Of a stretch of 64,000 nt of DNA, positions 34,368 through 44,044 are shown piece by piece. The DNA lies in NCBI GenBank assembly GCA_963692955.1, contig OY843587.1:2108001-2172000 (forward strand), given 5' to 3'. The notes beneath the pieces were generated by a model. It did no database searches and was not told the DNA's origin. It saw only the letters and a list, made by a program, of their open reading frames with translations. Position 1 is the first letter of the stretch. Each line of letters opens with the position of its first letter. This stretch comes from UBA5158 sp963692955 (GTDB taxonomy: Bacteria; Pseudomonadota; Gammaproteobacteria; DSM-16500). Both the position numbers and the translations under genes were made by a program.

Positions 34368-35711
34368 TTATTTCAACGCCAGAGAAATTTTCTCCATCCG
34401 CGAGCCAGGCGCACTCTCCTGCACCAATGAGCTACGCGAACTATTCTCAACATAAGCATGTAATGATTTACTCCGATAAAACGTCTGACCATAATGCGAA
34501 GATTTTTTAAATGTACTCAAATCAAATGCAGCCAAATAAACCGCCGTTTTCAATCCATTTGCATCTATTTCACCGGCATAATACTTTTCACATAAATTCC
34601 AAGCCTGCGACGTTCGGGATTGACTATTATTCGCAGCATGTTGCGTTATTAACTCCAAAGCGGCGGCGCTAGCCAATTCATTAAGATTATGGTCTTTTAC
34701 CCAATTAGATTTAAAAATCGAGCTTTGTCCATCCCGCAATGCGTTATAAATCTTTATAAACGTCTTTACTTTACCAAGGGGTAACTCAGGCACATTAGTC
34801 AACTCAGCGCTCCGCATTTTGCTTCGCAGCCAGCGCAGCACTTCTTTATATTCCAACTGAACTTGCTCATAGGTTTTTTCTTTTTTCAGCAACGCAAGGA
34901 TCCATACTTGAATGAGAGGCTTAAATGCCGCTGCCATATTGTTACTAGAGCGAATGGGACTTAATAACTTTTCATGTTCAAAAATAAATTGATGCACCGC
35001 ATTCAAGATAAAGCGGTCGTTCAAGATGTCACTTACATTGAGTGACGATAATTTATAAGCTTGCACATAACCCTTTAGTAAAACCGGCATTAAAATTCTC
35101 AGGTGCACTACAGCTTGCTCAGTAGTCGTAGCAAAATCTTGTTTCCTCAATAACTCTAACAACGCTCGATTAATTGTTGCTGCAACTTCTTCAGTTATGA
35201 TTTCTTGTCGGAGAAGAAACTTAACAGAATTATTTTCCATAATCGCTGAGTTATCGGCAGGTAAACTTGCAATATACTCACCTATTTCTTCAAGCACGGC
35301 GGCGACAGTTTTTTCACGCACAAACATTGATAAAAAACGCGAGCGAATAAATTCAATTAAAGCTGGCGTTAGATCCGTTGAACTTTGAATAAAATGTAGT
35401 TGGTCTAACAATGCTTTCTTGTCTTCATCAGACATAGTACCGGGGTTAAAAGTAGATTCTAATGCCATTGCACCACTTACCGAATCCACCGCTGGCAAAT
35501 ATCCATAAATTAATAAGGGTAGCATACCTCTCAACCGTTCAACTCTTTCAGGTGTTAAAACGCTAAAATCTTGTTTTTCTAAAAAAACGCGCACTTCATC
35601 AGTAATCAATGCCGCTAATTCAGAAGAGATAACCTGGTTTTGTATCAAGGTTTCAATAGTGGGAGAAGGGTTCGAAAGCGGTTGAGCTATTTCTGTTGGC
35701 CGGGATTGCAT
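34368..35711 (-). CDS. Orphan protein with an internal duplication
   Basis: A 447-residue soluble helical protein that I do not recognise. The start is ATG 35711, with GAGGT 7 bases upstream; a TTG 75 bases earlier is a weaker choice. Residues 19-150 and 163-297 are a tandem duplication: QVISSELAALITDEVRVFLE aligns with EIITEEVAATINRALLELLR, both followed by KQDF, a Leu-rich segment and MLPLLIYGY/LMPVLLKGY. The last 150 residues are unique and end in a Ser-rich tail (SLVQESAPGSRMEKISLALK). There is no signal peptide or membrane helix. A TATAAT lies at 35768-35763. Its place in the accessory stretch and its architecture suggest an effector, which is inference. Confidence 0.75.
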   Translation of the reverse strand: MQSRPTEIAQPLSNPSPTIETLIQNQVISSELAALITDEVRVFLEKQDFSVLTPERVERLRGMLPLLIYGYLPAVDSVSGAMALESTFNPGTMSDEDKKALLDQLHFIQSSTDLTPALIEFIRSRFLSMFVREKTVAAVLEEIGEYIASLPADNSAIMENNSVKFLLRQEIITEEVAATINRALLELLRKQDFATTTEQAVVHLRILMPVLLKGYVQAYKLSSLNVSDILNDRFILNAVHQFIFEHEKLLSPIRSSNNMAAAFKPLIQVWILALLKKEKTYEQVQLEYKEVLRWLRSKMRSAELTNVPELPLGKVKTFIKIYNALRDGQSSIFKSNWVKDHNLNELASAAALELITQHAANNSQSRTSQAWNLCEKYYAGEIDANGLKTAVYLAAFDLSTFKKSSHYGQTFYRSKSLHAYVENSSRSSLVQESAPGSRMEKISLALK

Positions 35712-35942
35712 GTTAAAGACCTCAATGTCGGGTGTTGATTTGCTTATATTGAACTGAATTGTATTATATTTGCCCTTTGCGGACAAGTGGTTTAGTGGGG
35801 AACTGTCTTAGTTGGTAAACACTTAGTCTAGTTGAATAATAATTATACCCTTGTGGATTAAATTCTATAGAGTGTCGACCGCCCTACAGCCATGTGGAGA
35901 GGGAAATATATTTTTGTATTAAAAAAGGGGGTTAGAGATTAA

Positions 35943-36977
35943 TTATTTTAAATGATCTAACAGAATGAGTTCAAGGTATTCGACAAATTTCCACAAACCG
36001 ACGCGATATTCTAAATTCCCGAATCGATCCAACTTTGCCTCAGGAAACGCTATGCCAACACCAAAAAGCCCGGCTGCGACAACGCCGGTGTTATCGTTAT
36101 AATTAAAAACCGGCTGATCACCGACTTGAACTTGCCGCTTGGTAAAACCTGTGGCGTAAATGACTTTACTGCAAAGCGGTAAAATCTTATTTACAGATTC
36201 TTCTGTGGAAATGACTCTTTCGATTTTCGCTGGCAGCTCGCCATCGATATTTTTTTTTGCCCACGCCGCGGCGTTACCTTTCAAACCCGTATCGTCAAAC
36301 AAAATATAATCTTCAAAATACACCGCATAGCGCAACGCGTGTCGGTAAAAATTAAATATTTTTTTCACCGCGAGCGTTTCGGTTAATGTTTTTAAAATTA
36401 ACATCGCGGAATGTGACGAACCAAACACGGCGATCGTATCGCCTGGTTCGCAAGCCGCTGCTAATTTTTGCGGATCTAACGCCACTTGGAGTGGAATTTC
36501 TTGAACGTCTGGATAACCTAGCGTCGTCGGTTCACAGCCGGTCGCTAAAATAACTTTTTTACTAAAAAGTTTTTGCGTCGATAGCGTCAATTGCCATTCA
36601 TCGTTTTCACGTTGTAACTGTTCTACTTTATCAACCACAGCATGCACAGTTATTTTAAGATGATCGGTAATCCATTGCAGTGGGTCAGCCATCTCATTTA
36701 AATAGCAAGTCGCGGTCGGCTCGGCGTGATTGAGTGGAAAATCCGGCGCTGAAGCATAGTCAAAAGATTTATAGGCATGTAAAAATTTAATAAACAATTC
36801 AACGCGTGTGTTGCTAGTGACATTACGCCAGCGCGTGCCAAAGTCACCGACGCGGAACTCTGGATCTATCCAGAGAATACTCGCTGGCGCGACCGCGGCG
36901 TCAAGCAACTTGCCAATCGCGGCGATGCCCGCGGGGCCGGCTCCCACGACTGCCCATTCGTAAATAGACTCTGCCAT
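35943..36977 (-). CDS. FAD/NAD(P)-binding oxidoreductase
   Basis: A 344-residue flavoprotein. FAD site VVGAGPAGIAAIGKLL is at the N-terminus, the second dinucleotide site is AVFGSSHSAMLIL near residue 195, and the ATG motif is VIYATGF. The layout resembles the pyridine-nucleotide-disulfide/N-hydroxylating monooxygenase superfamily but no CxxC redox pair is present. The start is ATG 36977, 5 bases after AGG; a TTG 21 bases upstream is the alternative. It is a single-gene unit between an orphan gene and a GGDEF gene. Substrate is unknown. Confidence 0.82.
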   Translation of the reverse strand: MAESIYEWAVVGAGPAGIAAIGKLLDAAVAPASILWIDPEFRVGDFGTRWRNVTSNTRVELFIKFLHAYKSFDYASAPDFPLNHAEPTATCYLNEMADPLQWITDHLKITVHAVVDKVEQLQRENDEWQLTLSTQKLFSKKVILATGCEPTTLGYPDVQEIPLQVALDPQKLAAACEPGDTIAVFGSSHSAMLILKTLTETLAVKKIFNFYRHALRYAVYFEDYILFDDTGLKGNAAAWAKKNIDGELPAKIERVISTEESVNKILPLCSKVIYATGFTKRQVQVGDQPVFNYNDNTGVVAAGLFGVGIAFPEAKLDRFGNLEYRVGLWKFVEYLELILLDHLK

Positions 36978-37120
36978 ATCCGCCTGGAAATCAATCAAAT
37001 CAACTTTGGTTGCACAATAAAATCTTTAACACATGAAAATAATTCAAATATAGTCACACGCAGGACATATTTTGGAGTTAAATAATAGTTAACTGCATTA
37101 ATACATCAAGGACGATAGCG

Positions 37121-38278
37121 ATGATGTTACAAACCCTGGTCAAGTCGAAAATTATTAGCATCGTTAATCATCAACTCCGGATCGGTCAAGTGACTGAACT
37201 CTTAGTTTTTAGCATCATAGCTTACTCATTTTGGAATATCATCAATAAAGAGTTATTGCTAGGGTGGTATGCGTTTAGCATCGTATCGGTCATAGCGCGT
37301 TTCGCTTTAACTTTTTATACGGATAAAAAAGCTATCTTACTAGAAAGAAGCATTCACAAGCTCACTGCCATCCTATGCGTCAGCGCTTTCTTAGCGGGCG
37401 TCAGTTGGGGCTTTGTCGGCACACTCCTGATCGCCGGTGATTTCGCGAAACAAATGTTTGCGTTTTTCTTATTGATAGGCGCGGTGGCGGGCGCGAATAT
37501 ATTTTATTCTGGCGTTAAAAATGTTTATTTTTATTTTTTAGCGCCGAGTTATTTACCGCATATCGTTTGGCTATTTAGGCAAGGCAGTGGTTTCGTAGAA
37601 TTAGGCGTGTGCGCCGTCATTTATTTAACGATGATGGTGGGCTTGTCGATATTCATCCATCGCTTCGTCAATAACTCCGTGCAATTACAATTTGAAAATA
37701 AAGATTTAATTGAAAGCTTATCTAACGCGAAAAAACAATTAGAATATCTCAATATCAAATTAAACGAAGAAGCCTCGCATGATCACTTAACGAATTTACT
37801 CAATCGCAAGTCGATGAATGAAATTTTAAATGAGCTGCTCGACGTCACACAAAGAAGAAATGGTATTCTGGCTATCTTATTTTGTGACATTGATAATTTC
37901 AAGCAAGTAAACGATAATTTTGGTCATGATGTGGGCGATGAATTGTTGGTGCAAGTCGCGCACCGTTTAAAAGTTTCGTTGACTGACAGCGACGTTGTCG
38001 CACGCCTTGGAGGCGATGAATTTATTGTTATCTTGAATAACATTAAAGACGAAGCGGATATCAAAAACGTGCTGAATAAACTCATGGACCATGTTCATCA
38101 ACAAATCGACATTCATGGCCAGACTTTTCAAGTCGGCATGAGTATAGGCATTAGTTTATTCCCTTACGACGCCAGAGATAATATTTCATTGTTGAAATAC
38201 GCGGATTGCGCGTTATACCGCGCGAAATCCACCGGCCGTAATCGTTATATTCTTTATTCCGACTTAGAAGTCCAATAA
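37121..38278 (+). CDS. Membrane diguanylate cyclase (GGDEF)
   Basis: A 385-residue protein with five to six N-terminal membrane helices (residues 25-195), a short coiled coil (LIESLSNAKKQLEYLNIKLNE within 205-225) and a C-terminal GGDEF domain. The active-site loop is intact, ARLGGDEFIVIL, with DIDNFKQVNDNFGHDVGD supplying the metal Asp. The inhibitory RxxD site is absent (TDSD stands in its place), so product inhibition at that site is not expected. AAGGA lies 7 bases before the ATG. It should make cyclic di-GMP in response to a membrane signal. It converges on tex. Confidence 0.92.
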   Translation: MMLQTLVKSKIISIVNHQLRIGQVTELLVFSIIAYSFWNIINKELLLGWYAFSIVSVIARFALTFYTDKKAILLERSIHKLTAILCVSAFLAGVSWGFVGTLLIAGDFAKQMFAFFLLIGAVAGANIFYSGVKNVYFYFLAPSYLPHIVWLFRQGSGFVELGVCAVIYLTMMVGLSIFIHRFVNNSVQLQFENKDLIESLSNAKKQLEYLNIKLNEEASHDHLTNLLNRKSMNEILNELLDVTQRRNGILAILFCDIDNFKQVNDNFGHDVGDELLVQVAHRLKVSLTDSDVVARLGGDEFIVILNNIKDEADIKNVLNKLMDHVHQQIDIHGQTFQVGMSIGISLFPYDARDNISLLKYADCALYRAKSTGRNRYILYSDLEVQ

Positions 38279-38296
38279 ACTTGAAGATCATAAATG

Positions 38297-40567
38297 TTAT
38301 TCTTTGCTGAACGCTTTCATTAATGCGGCACCGAGTAGCGTTTTTTCCGTGACCCCAGATGAAAACTTGCCTGAACTACTGGTTCTAGCCGGCTGTTTAG
38401 CGGCTGGCGATGGCGTTTCGCCTAAACGCATACTCAATTGAATGCGCTTTCTGGGAATATCGACTTCCAACACTTTTACTTTCACCACCGCACCGACTTT
38501 AACGACTTCATTCGGATCTTTGACGAATTTATCCGCCAACAGTGAAATATGCACTAAGCCATCTTGATGGACGCCGATATCCACGAACGCGCCAAAGTTG
38601 GCGACGTTAGTCACCACACCTTCCAAAATCATGCCGGTTTTCAAATCCGCCAGCGTTTCGATGCCGTCTTTAAATTTCGCCGTGGTAAATTCAGGGCGTG
38701 GGTCGCGGCCGGGTTTTTCTAACTCGCTTAAAATATCGGTAACGGTGGGCAAACCAAATTTTTCATCGGTGAATTTGGCGGCACTGAGCGTGCGGATGAA
38801 GCTAACGTTACCGACGACCTCGGATAATTTTTTTTGATGCGCGGCTAAAATGCGTTCCACTACCGCATAAGCTTCCGGATGCACGGCGGACGCATCCAGC
38901 GGATTTTCACCGGTCATAATCCGCAAAAATCCCGCCGCTTGTTCAAACGATTTATCACCTAGGCGCGGCACTTTTTTTAATTGCATGCGGTTTTTAAACG
39001 CGCCGTTCGCGTCGCGGTACGCGATAATATTTTTCGCGACACTGCCACTCAAACCAGCGACGCAAGTTAACAACGGCGCCGACGCCGTATTCACATCCAC
39101 GCCGACGGCGTTGACACAATCTTCCATCACGGCGCGCAACATGCGCGATAATTTAAATTGATTCACATCATGTTGGTATTGCCCGATGCCAATCGCTTTG
39201 GGTTCGATTTTTACTAATTCCGCTAGCGGGTCTTGCAAGCGCCGGCCGATCGACACGGCACCGCGGTAAGTCACGTCTAATTCTGGAAATTCCAACGCCG
39301 CTAATTCCGACGCGGAGTAGACGGAAGCGCCCGCCTCCGACACGACGATGCTAGATAATTTCAATTCGGGATGGCGTGATTTTAATTCCGCGACTAATTT
39401 ATCCGTCTCGCGTGACGCGGTGCCATTGCCGATACTGACTAATTCAACGTTAAATTGTTTGCATAATTTAGCGAGGGCCGTTAACGAAGCGCCCCAATCA
39501 TTACGCGGCGCGTGCGGAAACAACGTCACATGCGCTAAGAGTTTTCCCGTGCCGTCAACGACGACGGCTTTCGTGCCCGTGCGCAAGCCCGGATCTAACG
39601 CTAACGTCGGGCGCGAACCAGCGGGCGCGGCCATCAATAAATGTTTTAAATTGTTGGCGAAGACTTTAATCGCTTCTTCTTCGGCGCTTTCGCGCAAGCG
39701 CATCATCAATTCGATTTCGGTTTTTAAAAATAATTTTAGCCGCCAGGTGGACGCGACGACGTCGTTTAGCCAGCGGTCGGCGGGACGCTTTTTATCGAGC
39801 ACGCCGAATTGAGCGGCGATCAATTGCCGGCAAGTTTGTTCCTCACTTTCCGGTAGCGTTAAATTCACCGATAAAATTTCTTCGCGTTGACCGCGGAATA
39901 AGGCTAACGCACGATGCGAAGGAATTTTTTTTATGGCTTCTTGGTAATTGAAATAATCAGAAAATTTATTACCCGCTTGTTCTTTATTTTTTATCACTGT
40001 ACTCGTTAAAATGCCGTGGTTCCACATCCGCACGCGCAATTCATTCAACAAACCAGCGTGTTCCGCGAATAATTCCATAAGAATTTGCCGCGCGCCTTCT
40101 AAGGCTTCCACCACAGTCGTAATATTATGTTCGGGAGCAATAAATTTTTCAGCTACCGTTTCGGGAGTTTGCGTTGAATCTTGCAACAAACCTAACGCAA
40201 GCGGCGCCAAGCCGGCTTCTCGCGCGATTTGCGCTTTCGTGCGGCGCTTAGGCTTGAACGGTAAATACAAATCTTCCAGTAACGCTTTATTATCCGCGCT
40301 GAAAATGGCTTTCTCTAATTCCGGCGTTAATTTTTCTTGTTCTTTAACACTTTTTAAAATGGTTTGCCGGCGGTCTTCCAATTCGCGTAGATAAACTAAA
40401 CGCTCTTCTAAATGACGTAATTGGGTATCTGACAAGCCGCCGGTGACTTCTTTACGATAGCGAGAAATAAATGGGACTGTGGCACCGCCATCTAACAGTT
40501 GGATCGCCGCTTCCACATGCAGCGGATTCACACTCAATTCGCCAGCGATGGTCTTTACTAATGACAT
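38297..40567 (-). CDS. tex: Tex family RNA-binding transcription accessory protein
   Basis: Tex binds nucleic acid and is the bacterial relative of Spt6. The 756-residue protein shows the N-terminal HTH-like part (VPFISRYRKEVTGGLSDTQL), the YqgF/RNase-H-like core (LALDPGLRTGTKAVVVDGTG), helix-hairpin-helix segments (ASAPLLTCVAGLSGSVAKNI) and a C-terminal S1 domain (EGVVTNVANFGAFVDIGVHQ). The start is ATG 40567 with AGGAG 4 bases upstream; a TTG 18 bases earlier is less likely. It is a single gene between convergent and divergent neighbours. Confidence 0.95.
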   Translation of the reverse strand: MSLVKTIAGELSVNPLHVEAAIQLLDGGATVPFISRYRKEVTGGLSDTQLRHLEERLVYLRELEDRRQTILKSVKEQEKLTPELEKAIFSADNKALLEDLYLPFKPKRRTKAQIAREAGLAPLALGLLQDSTQTPETVAEKFIAPEHNITTVVEALEGARQILMELFAEHAGLLNELRVRMWNHGILTSTVIKNKEQAGNKFSDYFNYQEAIKKIPSHRALALFRGQREEILSVNLTLPESEEQTCRQLIAAQFGVLDKKRPADRWLNDVVASTWRLKLFLKTEIELMMRLRESAEEEAIKVFANNLKHLLMAAPAGSRPTLALDPGLRTGTKAVVVDGTGKLLAHVTLFPHAPRNDWGASLTALAKLCKQFNVELVSIGNGTASRETDKLVAELKSRHPELKLSSIVVSEAGASVYSASELAALEFPELDVTYRGAVSIGRRLQDPLAELVKIEPKAIGIGQYQHDVNQFKLSRMLRAVMEDCVNAVGVDVNTASAPLLTCVAGLSGSVAKNIIAYRDANGAFKNRMQLKKVPRLGDKSFEQAAGFLRIMTGENPLDASAVHPEAYAVVERILAAHQKKLSEVVGNVSFIRTLSAAKFTDEKFGLPTVTDILSELEKPGRDPRPEFTTAKFKDGIETLADLKTGMILEGVVTNVANFGAFVDIGVHQDGLVHISLLADKFVKDPNEVVKVGAVVKVKVLEVDIPRKRIQLSMRLGETPSPAAKQPARTSSSGKFSSGVTEKTLLGAALMKAFSKE

Positions 40568-40679
40568 AAAACTCCTAAAATTCAATAAGTTATAATTTTT
40601 TTAATGACTTAATTTTAACTGTAATAGCTACATTAAGCTATAATATATATGTAACTATTCTTAATAGGAGCTAGGCAAT

Positions 40680-41240
40680 ATGTCTTTCTTTAAATCAAAT
40701 AAAAAAATAGCGCCTACACCTTATGTTACTAAATTGAGTCCCATTGATGAGATTAGACCTCTTACGCGGCGCGATAATTTTATCTTTGAAACCGCGGGCC
40801 GCACTAATTTTTATGCTTGTTATCCTGGGAATGTCGACGTTTACACCAACGGCGGATTCGTCAAGTCGCTGGCAGATAATTTTAGTGCCGCCGCATTCAA
40901 CTCGCCGGTGGTCGATGGTCCTAAAGGTATTCCCAAAGAAAATTTATTTACTAACGAAAGAGAAGCCTTCGCCGCAGCGAAAGCGAAATTTGATAACCAC
41001 CCATTTGTGATCATGCAATTGTCGCTGGTGAAAGGCGATATGACGCTTATGCTCGATAAGGTCAACGGTAAAAATACGCCAGTTTACAATCTCGATTTAT
41101 TAGCGCATCTCCAATCAGTGAAAGGCTTCAAGGCTAACACGGACGATTACACGCCAGAAGCTGGCACAGTTTACAAGAAAGTCGGCGCAACGTTTCAACC
41201 CGCGGTAGCTGAATCGCCAATTATTAGAAGCAGACGCTAA
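40680..41240 (+). CDS. Orphan protein, function unknown
   Basis: A 186-residue soluble protein with no motif that I recognise. It has a basic start (MSFFKSNKKIAPTPY), a mixed alpha/beta middle containing FYACYPGNVDVYTNGGFVKS and FVIMQLSLVKGDMTLMLDKV, and an Arg-rich end. A clear AGGAG lies 9 bases before the ATG and codon use matches nearby genes, so it is probably expressed. It lies between tex and parB on the parB strand, 45 bases upstream of parB. Nothing indicates secretion or membrane location. Confidence 0.7.
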   Translation: MSFFKSNKKIAPTPYVTKLSPIDEIRPLTRRDNFIFETAGRTNFYACYPGNVDVYTNGGFVKSLADNFSAAAFNSPVVDGPKGIPKENLFTNEREAFAAAKAKFDNHPFVIMQLSLVKGDMTLMLDKVNGKNTPVYNLDLLAHLQSVKGFKANTDDYTPEAGTVYKKVGATFQPAVAESPIIRSRR

Positions 41241-41285
41241 GCTCGGGAATATCTGGTAGAATATCCCCAGAAAAACGGAGCTAGC

Positions 41286-42086
41286 ATGTCAAAACCTAAA
41301 ACTACTTTGCAACAAATTTCCATCGACCGGTTGGCGCGCGGTAAGTACCAGCCGCGCCGGCATTTCGACGCGGAGCAATTACGCGAACTAGCGGAATCCA
41401 TCAAGACCACAAATGGGTTATTGCAGCCTATCGTCGTCAGGCCGCTAGCTGCAGGGCAATTTGAAATTATCGCCGGTGAACGCCGCTGGCGCGCGGCGCA
41501 GTTGGCGGGGCTAACAGAAATAAGTTGTTTGGTCAGCGCTTTTAGCGATGAACAAGCGCTGCAAGCCTCTATAATTGAAAACATTAACCGCGCCGATTTA
41601 AATCCCATCGAAGAAGCGCAAGCCTATCAACGCTTGATCGATGAATTTTCTTACCTACACGATGAAGTCGCCGCCGCCGTGGGAAAATCCCGCGCTAAAG
41701 TTTCAAACGCGCTGCGTCTATTAAAATTAGATCCGCGCGTGCAAGAACTTTTAATTAGTTGCCGCTTGACCGAAGGCCACGGAAAAATTCTCGCCGGCGT
41801 GCCGTTCGCGCAACAATACCCGCTCGCCGAAAAAAGTCTGCAAAAAGCCTGGAGTGTCCGCAAAATCGAAGCCGAAGCAAAAAAACTATTTCTCGGCGAC
41901 GCCCCCGCGAGCCCTTACGACGACGCCAACCTTAAACATTTAGAAGCGGCGTTAAGCGGCCATGTGGGTAATCAAGTAAAAATTGACTGTGAAGAACGCG
42001 GCGGCGGTTATGTCAAAATCCGTTTTAATAACGTCGACGAGTTAGAAGGCCATTTTGAAAAACTAGGCTTCAAGTACGAATCTTAA
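41286..42086 (+). CDS. parB: ParB/Spo0J-family protein without adjacent ParA
   Basis: A 266-residue ParB. The N-terminal CTP-binding domain shows YQPRRHFD and the GERRWRAA box with SIIENINRADLNPIEEA; the helix-turn-helix is VAAAVGKSRAKVSNALRLL; the C-terminal dimerisation domain is complete (LKHLEAALSGHVGNQVKI and GGGYVKIRF). ParB loads at parS sites and helps segregate the chromosome origin. No parA is adjacent and no parS-like TGTTTCACGTGAAACA was noticed nearby. It could be the chromosomal ParB displaced from parA, or a second copy. Its 3' end overlaps pabA by 17 bases. Confidence 0.85.
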   Translation: MSKPKTTLQQISIDRLARGKYQPRRHFDAEQLRELAESIKTTNGLLQPIVVRPLAAGQFEIIAGERRWRAAQLAGLTEISCLVSAFSDEQALQASIIENINRADLNPIEEAQAYQRLIDEFSYLHDEVAAAVGKSRAKVSNALRLLKLDPRVQELLISCRLTEGHGKILAGVPFAQQYPLAEKSLQKAWSVRKIEAEAKKLFLGDAPASPYDDANLKHLEAALSGHVGNQVKIDCEERGGGYVKIRFNNVDELEGHFEKLGFKYES

Positions 42087-42648
42087 TATCCAAAAAATTT
42101 TTTAACAAAGCATGGCCATGTTCCGTTAACACCGACTCAGGGTGAAATTGCACGCCAAACACTGGATAATCGGCATGTTGCACCGCCATAATTTCCCCTG
42201 CGGAACAGACCGCCGTGACTTTTAAAATCTGTTCTGGAAAAGCTTCCCTAGCGATAATTAATGAATGATATCGACCGACCCGCAACGGCTGTGCGAGACC
42301 CGCAAATAAATTTTTTCCCGTGTGCGTAATCAACGAGGCTTTACCATGCGCGGGTTGTTGCGCGCGCGTGATGGTTGCGCCGAACGCTTGCCCAATCGCT
42401 TGATGCCCTAAACAAACGCCTAACATCGGAATGGTAGCGGCGAAACGCTGTATCACCGCCAGGGAAATACCCGCTTGCTCGGGGGCGCATGGGCCGGGAG
42501 AAATAATAATATGCGTAGGCTTTAGTGCTTCAATTTCAGTGAGGGTAATTTCATCGTTGCGCTTAACGCAACGCGCATGGCCCAATTCACCGATATAGCG
42601 CGCGAGGTTATAAACAAACGAATCATAGTTATCAATTAACAAGATCAT
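42070..42648 (-). CDS. pabA: Aminodeoxychorismate/anthranilate synthase glutaminase subunit
   Basis: A 192-residue class I glutamine amidotransferase that supplies ammonia to PabB for folate. Triad residues are visible: Cys in GVCLGHQAIGQAFGA and His-Glu in GVQFHPESVLTEHG. The N-terminus MILLIDNYDSFVYNLARYI is typical of PabA/TrpG. Because it overlaps pabB by 17 bases, PabA is preferred over TrpG, although the subunit may be shared between both pathways. It ends against the convergent parB. Confidence 0.92.
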   Translation of the reverse strand: MILLIDNYDSFVYNLARYIGELGHARCVKRNDEITLTEIEALKPTHIIISPGPCAPEQAGISLAVIQRFAATIPMLGVCLGHQAIGQAFGATITRAQQPAHGKASLITHTGKNLFAGLAQPLRVGRYHSLIIAREAFPEQILKVTAVCSAGEIMAVQHADYPVFGVQFHPESVLTEHGHALLKNFLDIKIRT

Positions 42649-44044
42649 AAGCGTCTACGGCCGTTAAAGCTTGGCGTAAAGTGTGTGATTTGGTTAAGAC
42701 TTCTTGATATTCGGTAGGCGGATCGGAATCCATCACCACAGCGCCGCCCGCTTGAAACGTGGCGATATTATTTTTTATCGCAAAACTACGGATAATGATG
42801 GAGCAATCCATATCGCCATCGAAACCGATATAACCAATACTGCCGCAATACGGGCCGCGGTGCGTCTGTTCGATTTCATTGATAATTTCCAACGCGCGAA
42901 TTTTCGGCGCGCCGGTGATTGAACCGCCGGGAAACGTCGCGCGTAACAAATCGACGGCGTTCTTATCGGCTAATAATCTTCCCCTGACGGCAGACACCAA
43001 GTGGTGCACGTTCGCATAACTTTCTAATTGGCATAATTCATCGACGATAACCGAATGGTCTTCACAGACGCGCGATAAATCATTCCGCAGCAAATCGACG
43101 ATCATGACATTTTCAGCGCGGTCTTTTTCACTCGCCAGCAAGCGCGCCGCCAACGTTTTATCTTCAGCGTCGTTAGCGCCGCGCTTGCTGGTACCCTTGA
43201 TCGGACGCGCTTCCACATTTTTCGCCAGCAATTGCAAAAAGCGTTCGGGCGATGCGGAAGCAATGACCACGCCGTCAAACTGCAAATAAGCCGCGAACGG
43301 CGCGGGATTCAGCGCGCGTAAGAGCCGGTATAATTTAAAAGGCGATAAATCTGTAGGTAAACACGCGCTAAAACGCTGAGAAATATTCGCTTCAAAAATA
43401 TCGCCTGCAAGAATATAGTCGATCACGCGTCGCACCGCGGCTGTATATTCTGCGGCGGAAAAATGCGCGGCCACCGGCACAGATTTTTTTAACGCCGGTA
43501 ACGGCGGCAACGGTGGCACGTCAGCTAACCTTCGCAACAACCAATCGCGCCGTGTCAACGCGCGCGCGTTTCTAGCTTGATGTTCCAGTTCCGGAAACCC
43601 GCTAGAAAAAACCCATGCGCGTTTCACCAGGTGGTCGTAAGCGATGACTAAATCATAAAATCCCAACACCAGATCATCGAATTGCATGCTATCGGTAGCC
43701 GGCAAATTTATTTTTTCAACATGCTGATATAATTCATAACCAAAATAACCCGCGGCGCCGCCTTGAAACGGCGGCAAGTCGGGGTGTTTTTCCAGCTGAT
43801 AAATAGCTAATTGCTTTTCTAATTCGACAAATGGATTACCCGAGGCCACCGCGCCGTTTAGCATTAGTTTATTATTTTTATTACGCAGTGTTTGAAAAGG
43901 CTCTAGCGCGATAAAACTGTAGCGGTTATTTTTTTTAATAAGATGATTAGCGCTATCAAAAAAAACCGCGCCTGGTTGTTGCGCGAAGCCAGCAAAAGTT
44001 TGGAGCGCGTCGTGATAAGCAATTTCTGTATGAATCGGCAGCAT
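42632..44044 (-). CDS. pabB: Aminodeoxychorismate synthase component I
   Basis: PabB converts chorismate to 4-amino-4-deoxychorismate on the way to folate. The 470-residue protein has the chorismate-binding domain with EANISQRF, RPIKGTSKRG, VDLLRNDLSRVC, GGSITGAPKIRALEII and GGAVVMDSDP. The Lys of PIKGT is the PabB hallmark; TrpE has Ala there. Its ATG overlaps the stop of an upstream membrane orphan (TAATG), and it overlaps pabA downstream, so the three form a coupled unit. Confidence 0.94.
   Translation of the reverse strand: MLPIHTEIAYHDALQTFAGFAQQPGAVFFDSANHLIKKNNRYSFIALEPFQTLRNKNNKLMLNGAVASGNPFVELEKQLAIYQLEKHPDLPPFQGGAAGYFGYELYQHVEKINLPATDSMQFDDLVLGFYDLVIAYDHLVKRAWVFSSGFPELEHQARNARALTRRDWLLRRLADVPPLPPLPALKKSVPVAAHFSAAEYTAAVRRVIDYILAGDIFEANISQRFSACLPTDLSPFKLYRLLRALNPAPFAAYLQFDGVVIASASPERFLQLLAKNVEARPIKGTSKRGANDAEDKTLAARLLASEKDRAENVMIVDLLRNDLSRVCEDHSVIVDELCQLESYANVHHLVSAVRGRLLADKNAVDLLRATFPGGSITGAPKIRALEIINEIEQTHRGPYCGSIGYIGFDGDMDCSIIIRSFAIKNNIATFQAGGAVVMDSDPPTEYQEVLTKSHTLRQALTAVDAYDLVN

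Noticed and set aside
34352..34375. GTTCGAAT resembling the tRNA T-loop as a possible attachment repeat
   Set aside because: Identity to the tRNA-Pro 3' part stops after 8 bases; a direct repeat of an attachment site should be longer.
39348..39812. 154-codon open frame antisense to tex
   Set aside because: It lies opposite the conserved Tex core and shows no independent coding evidence.
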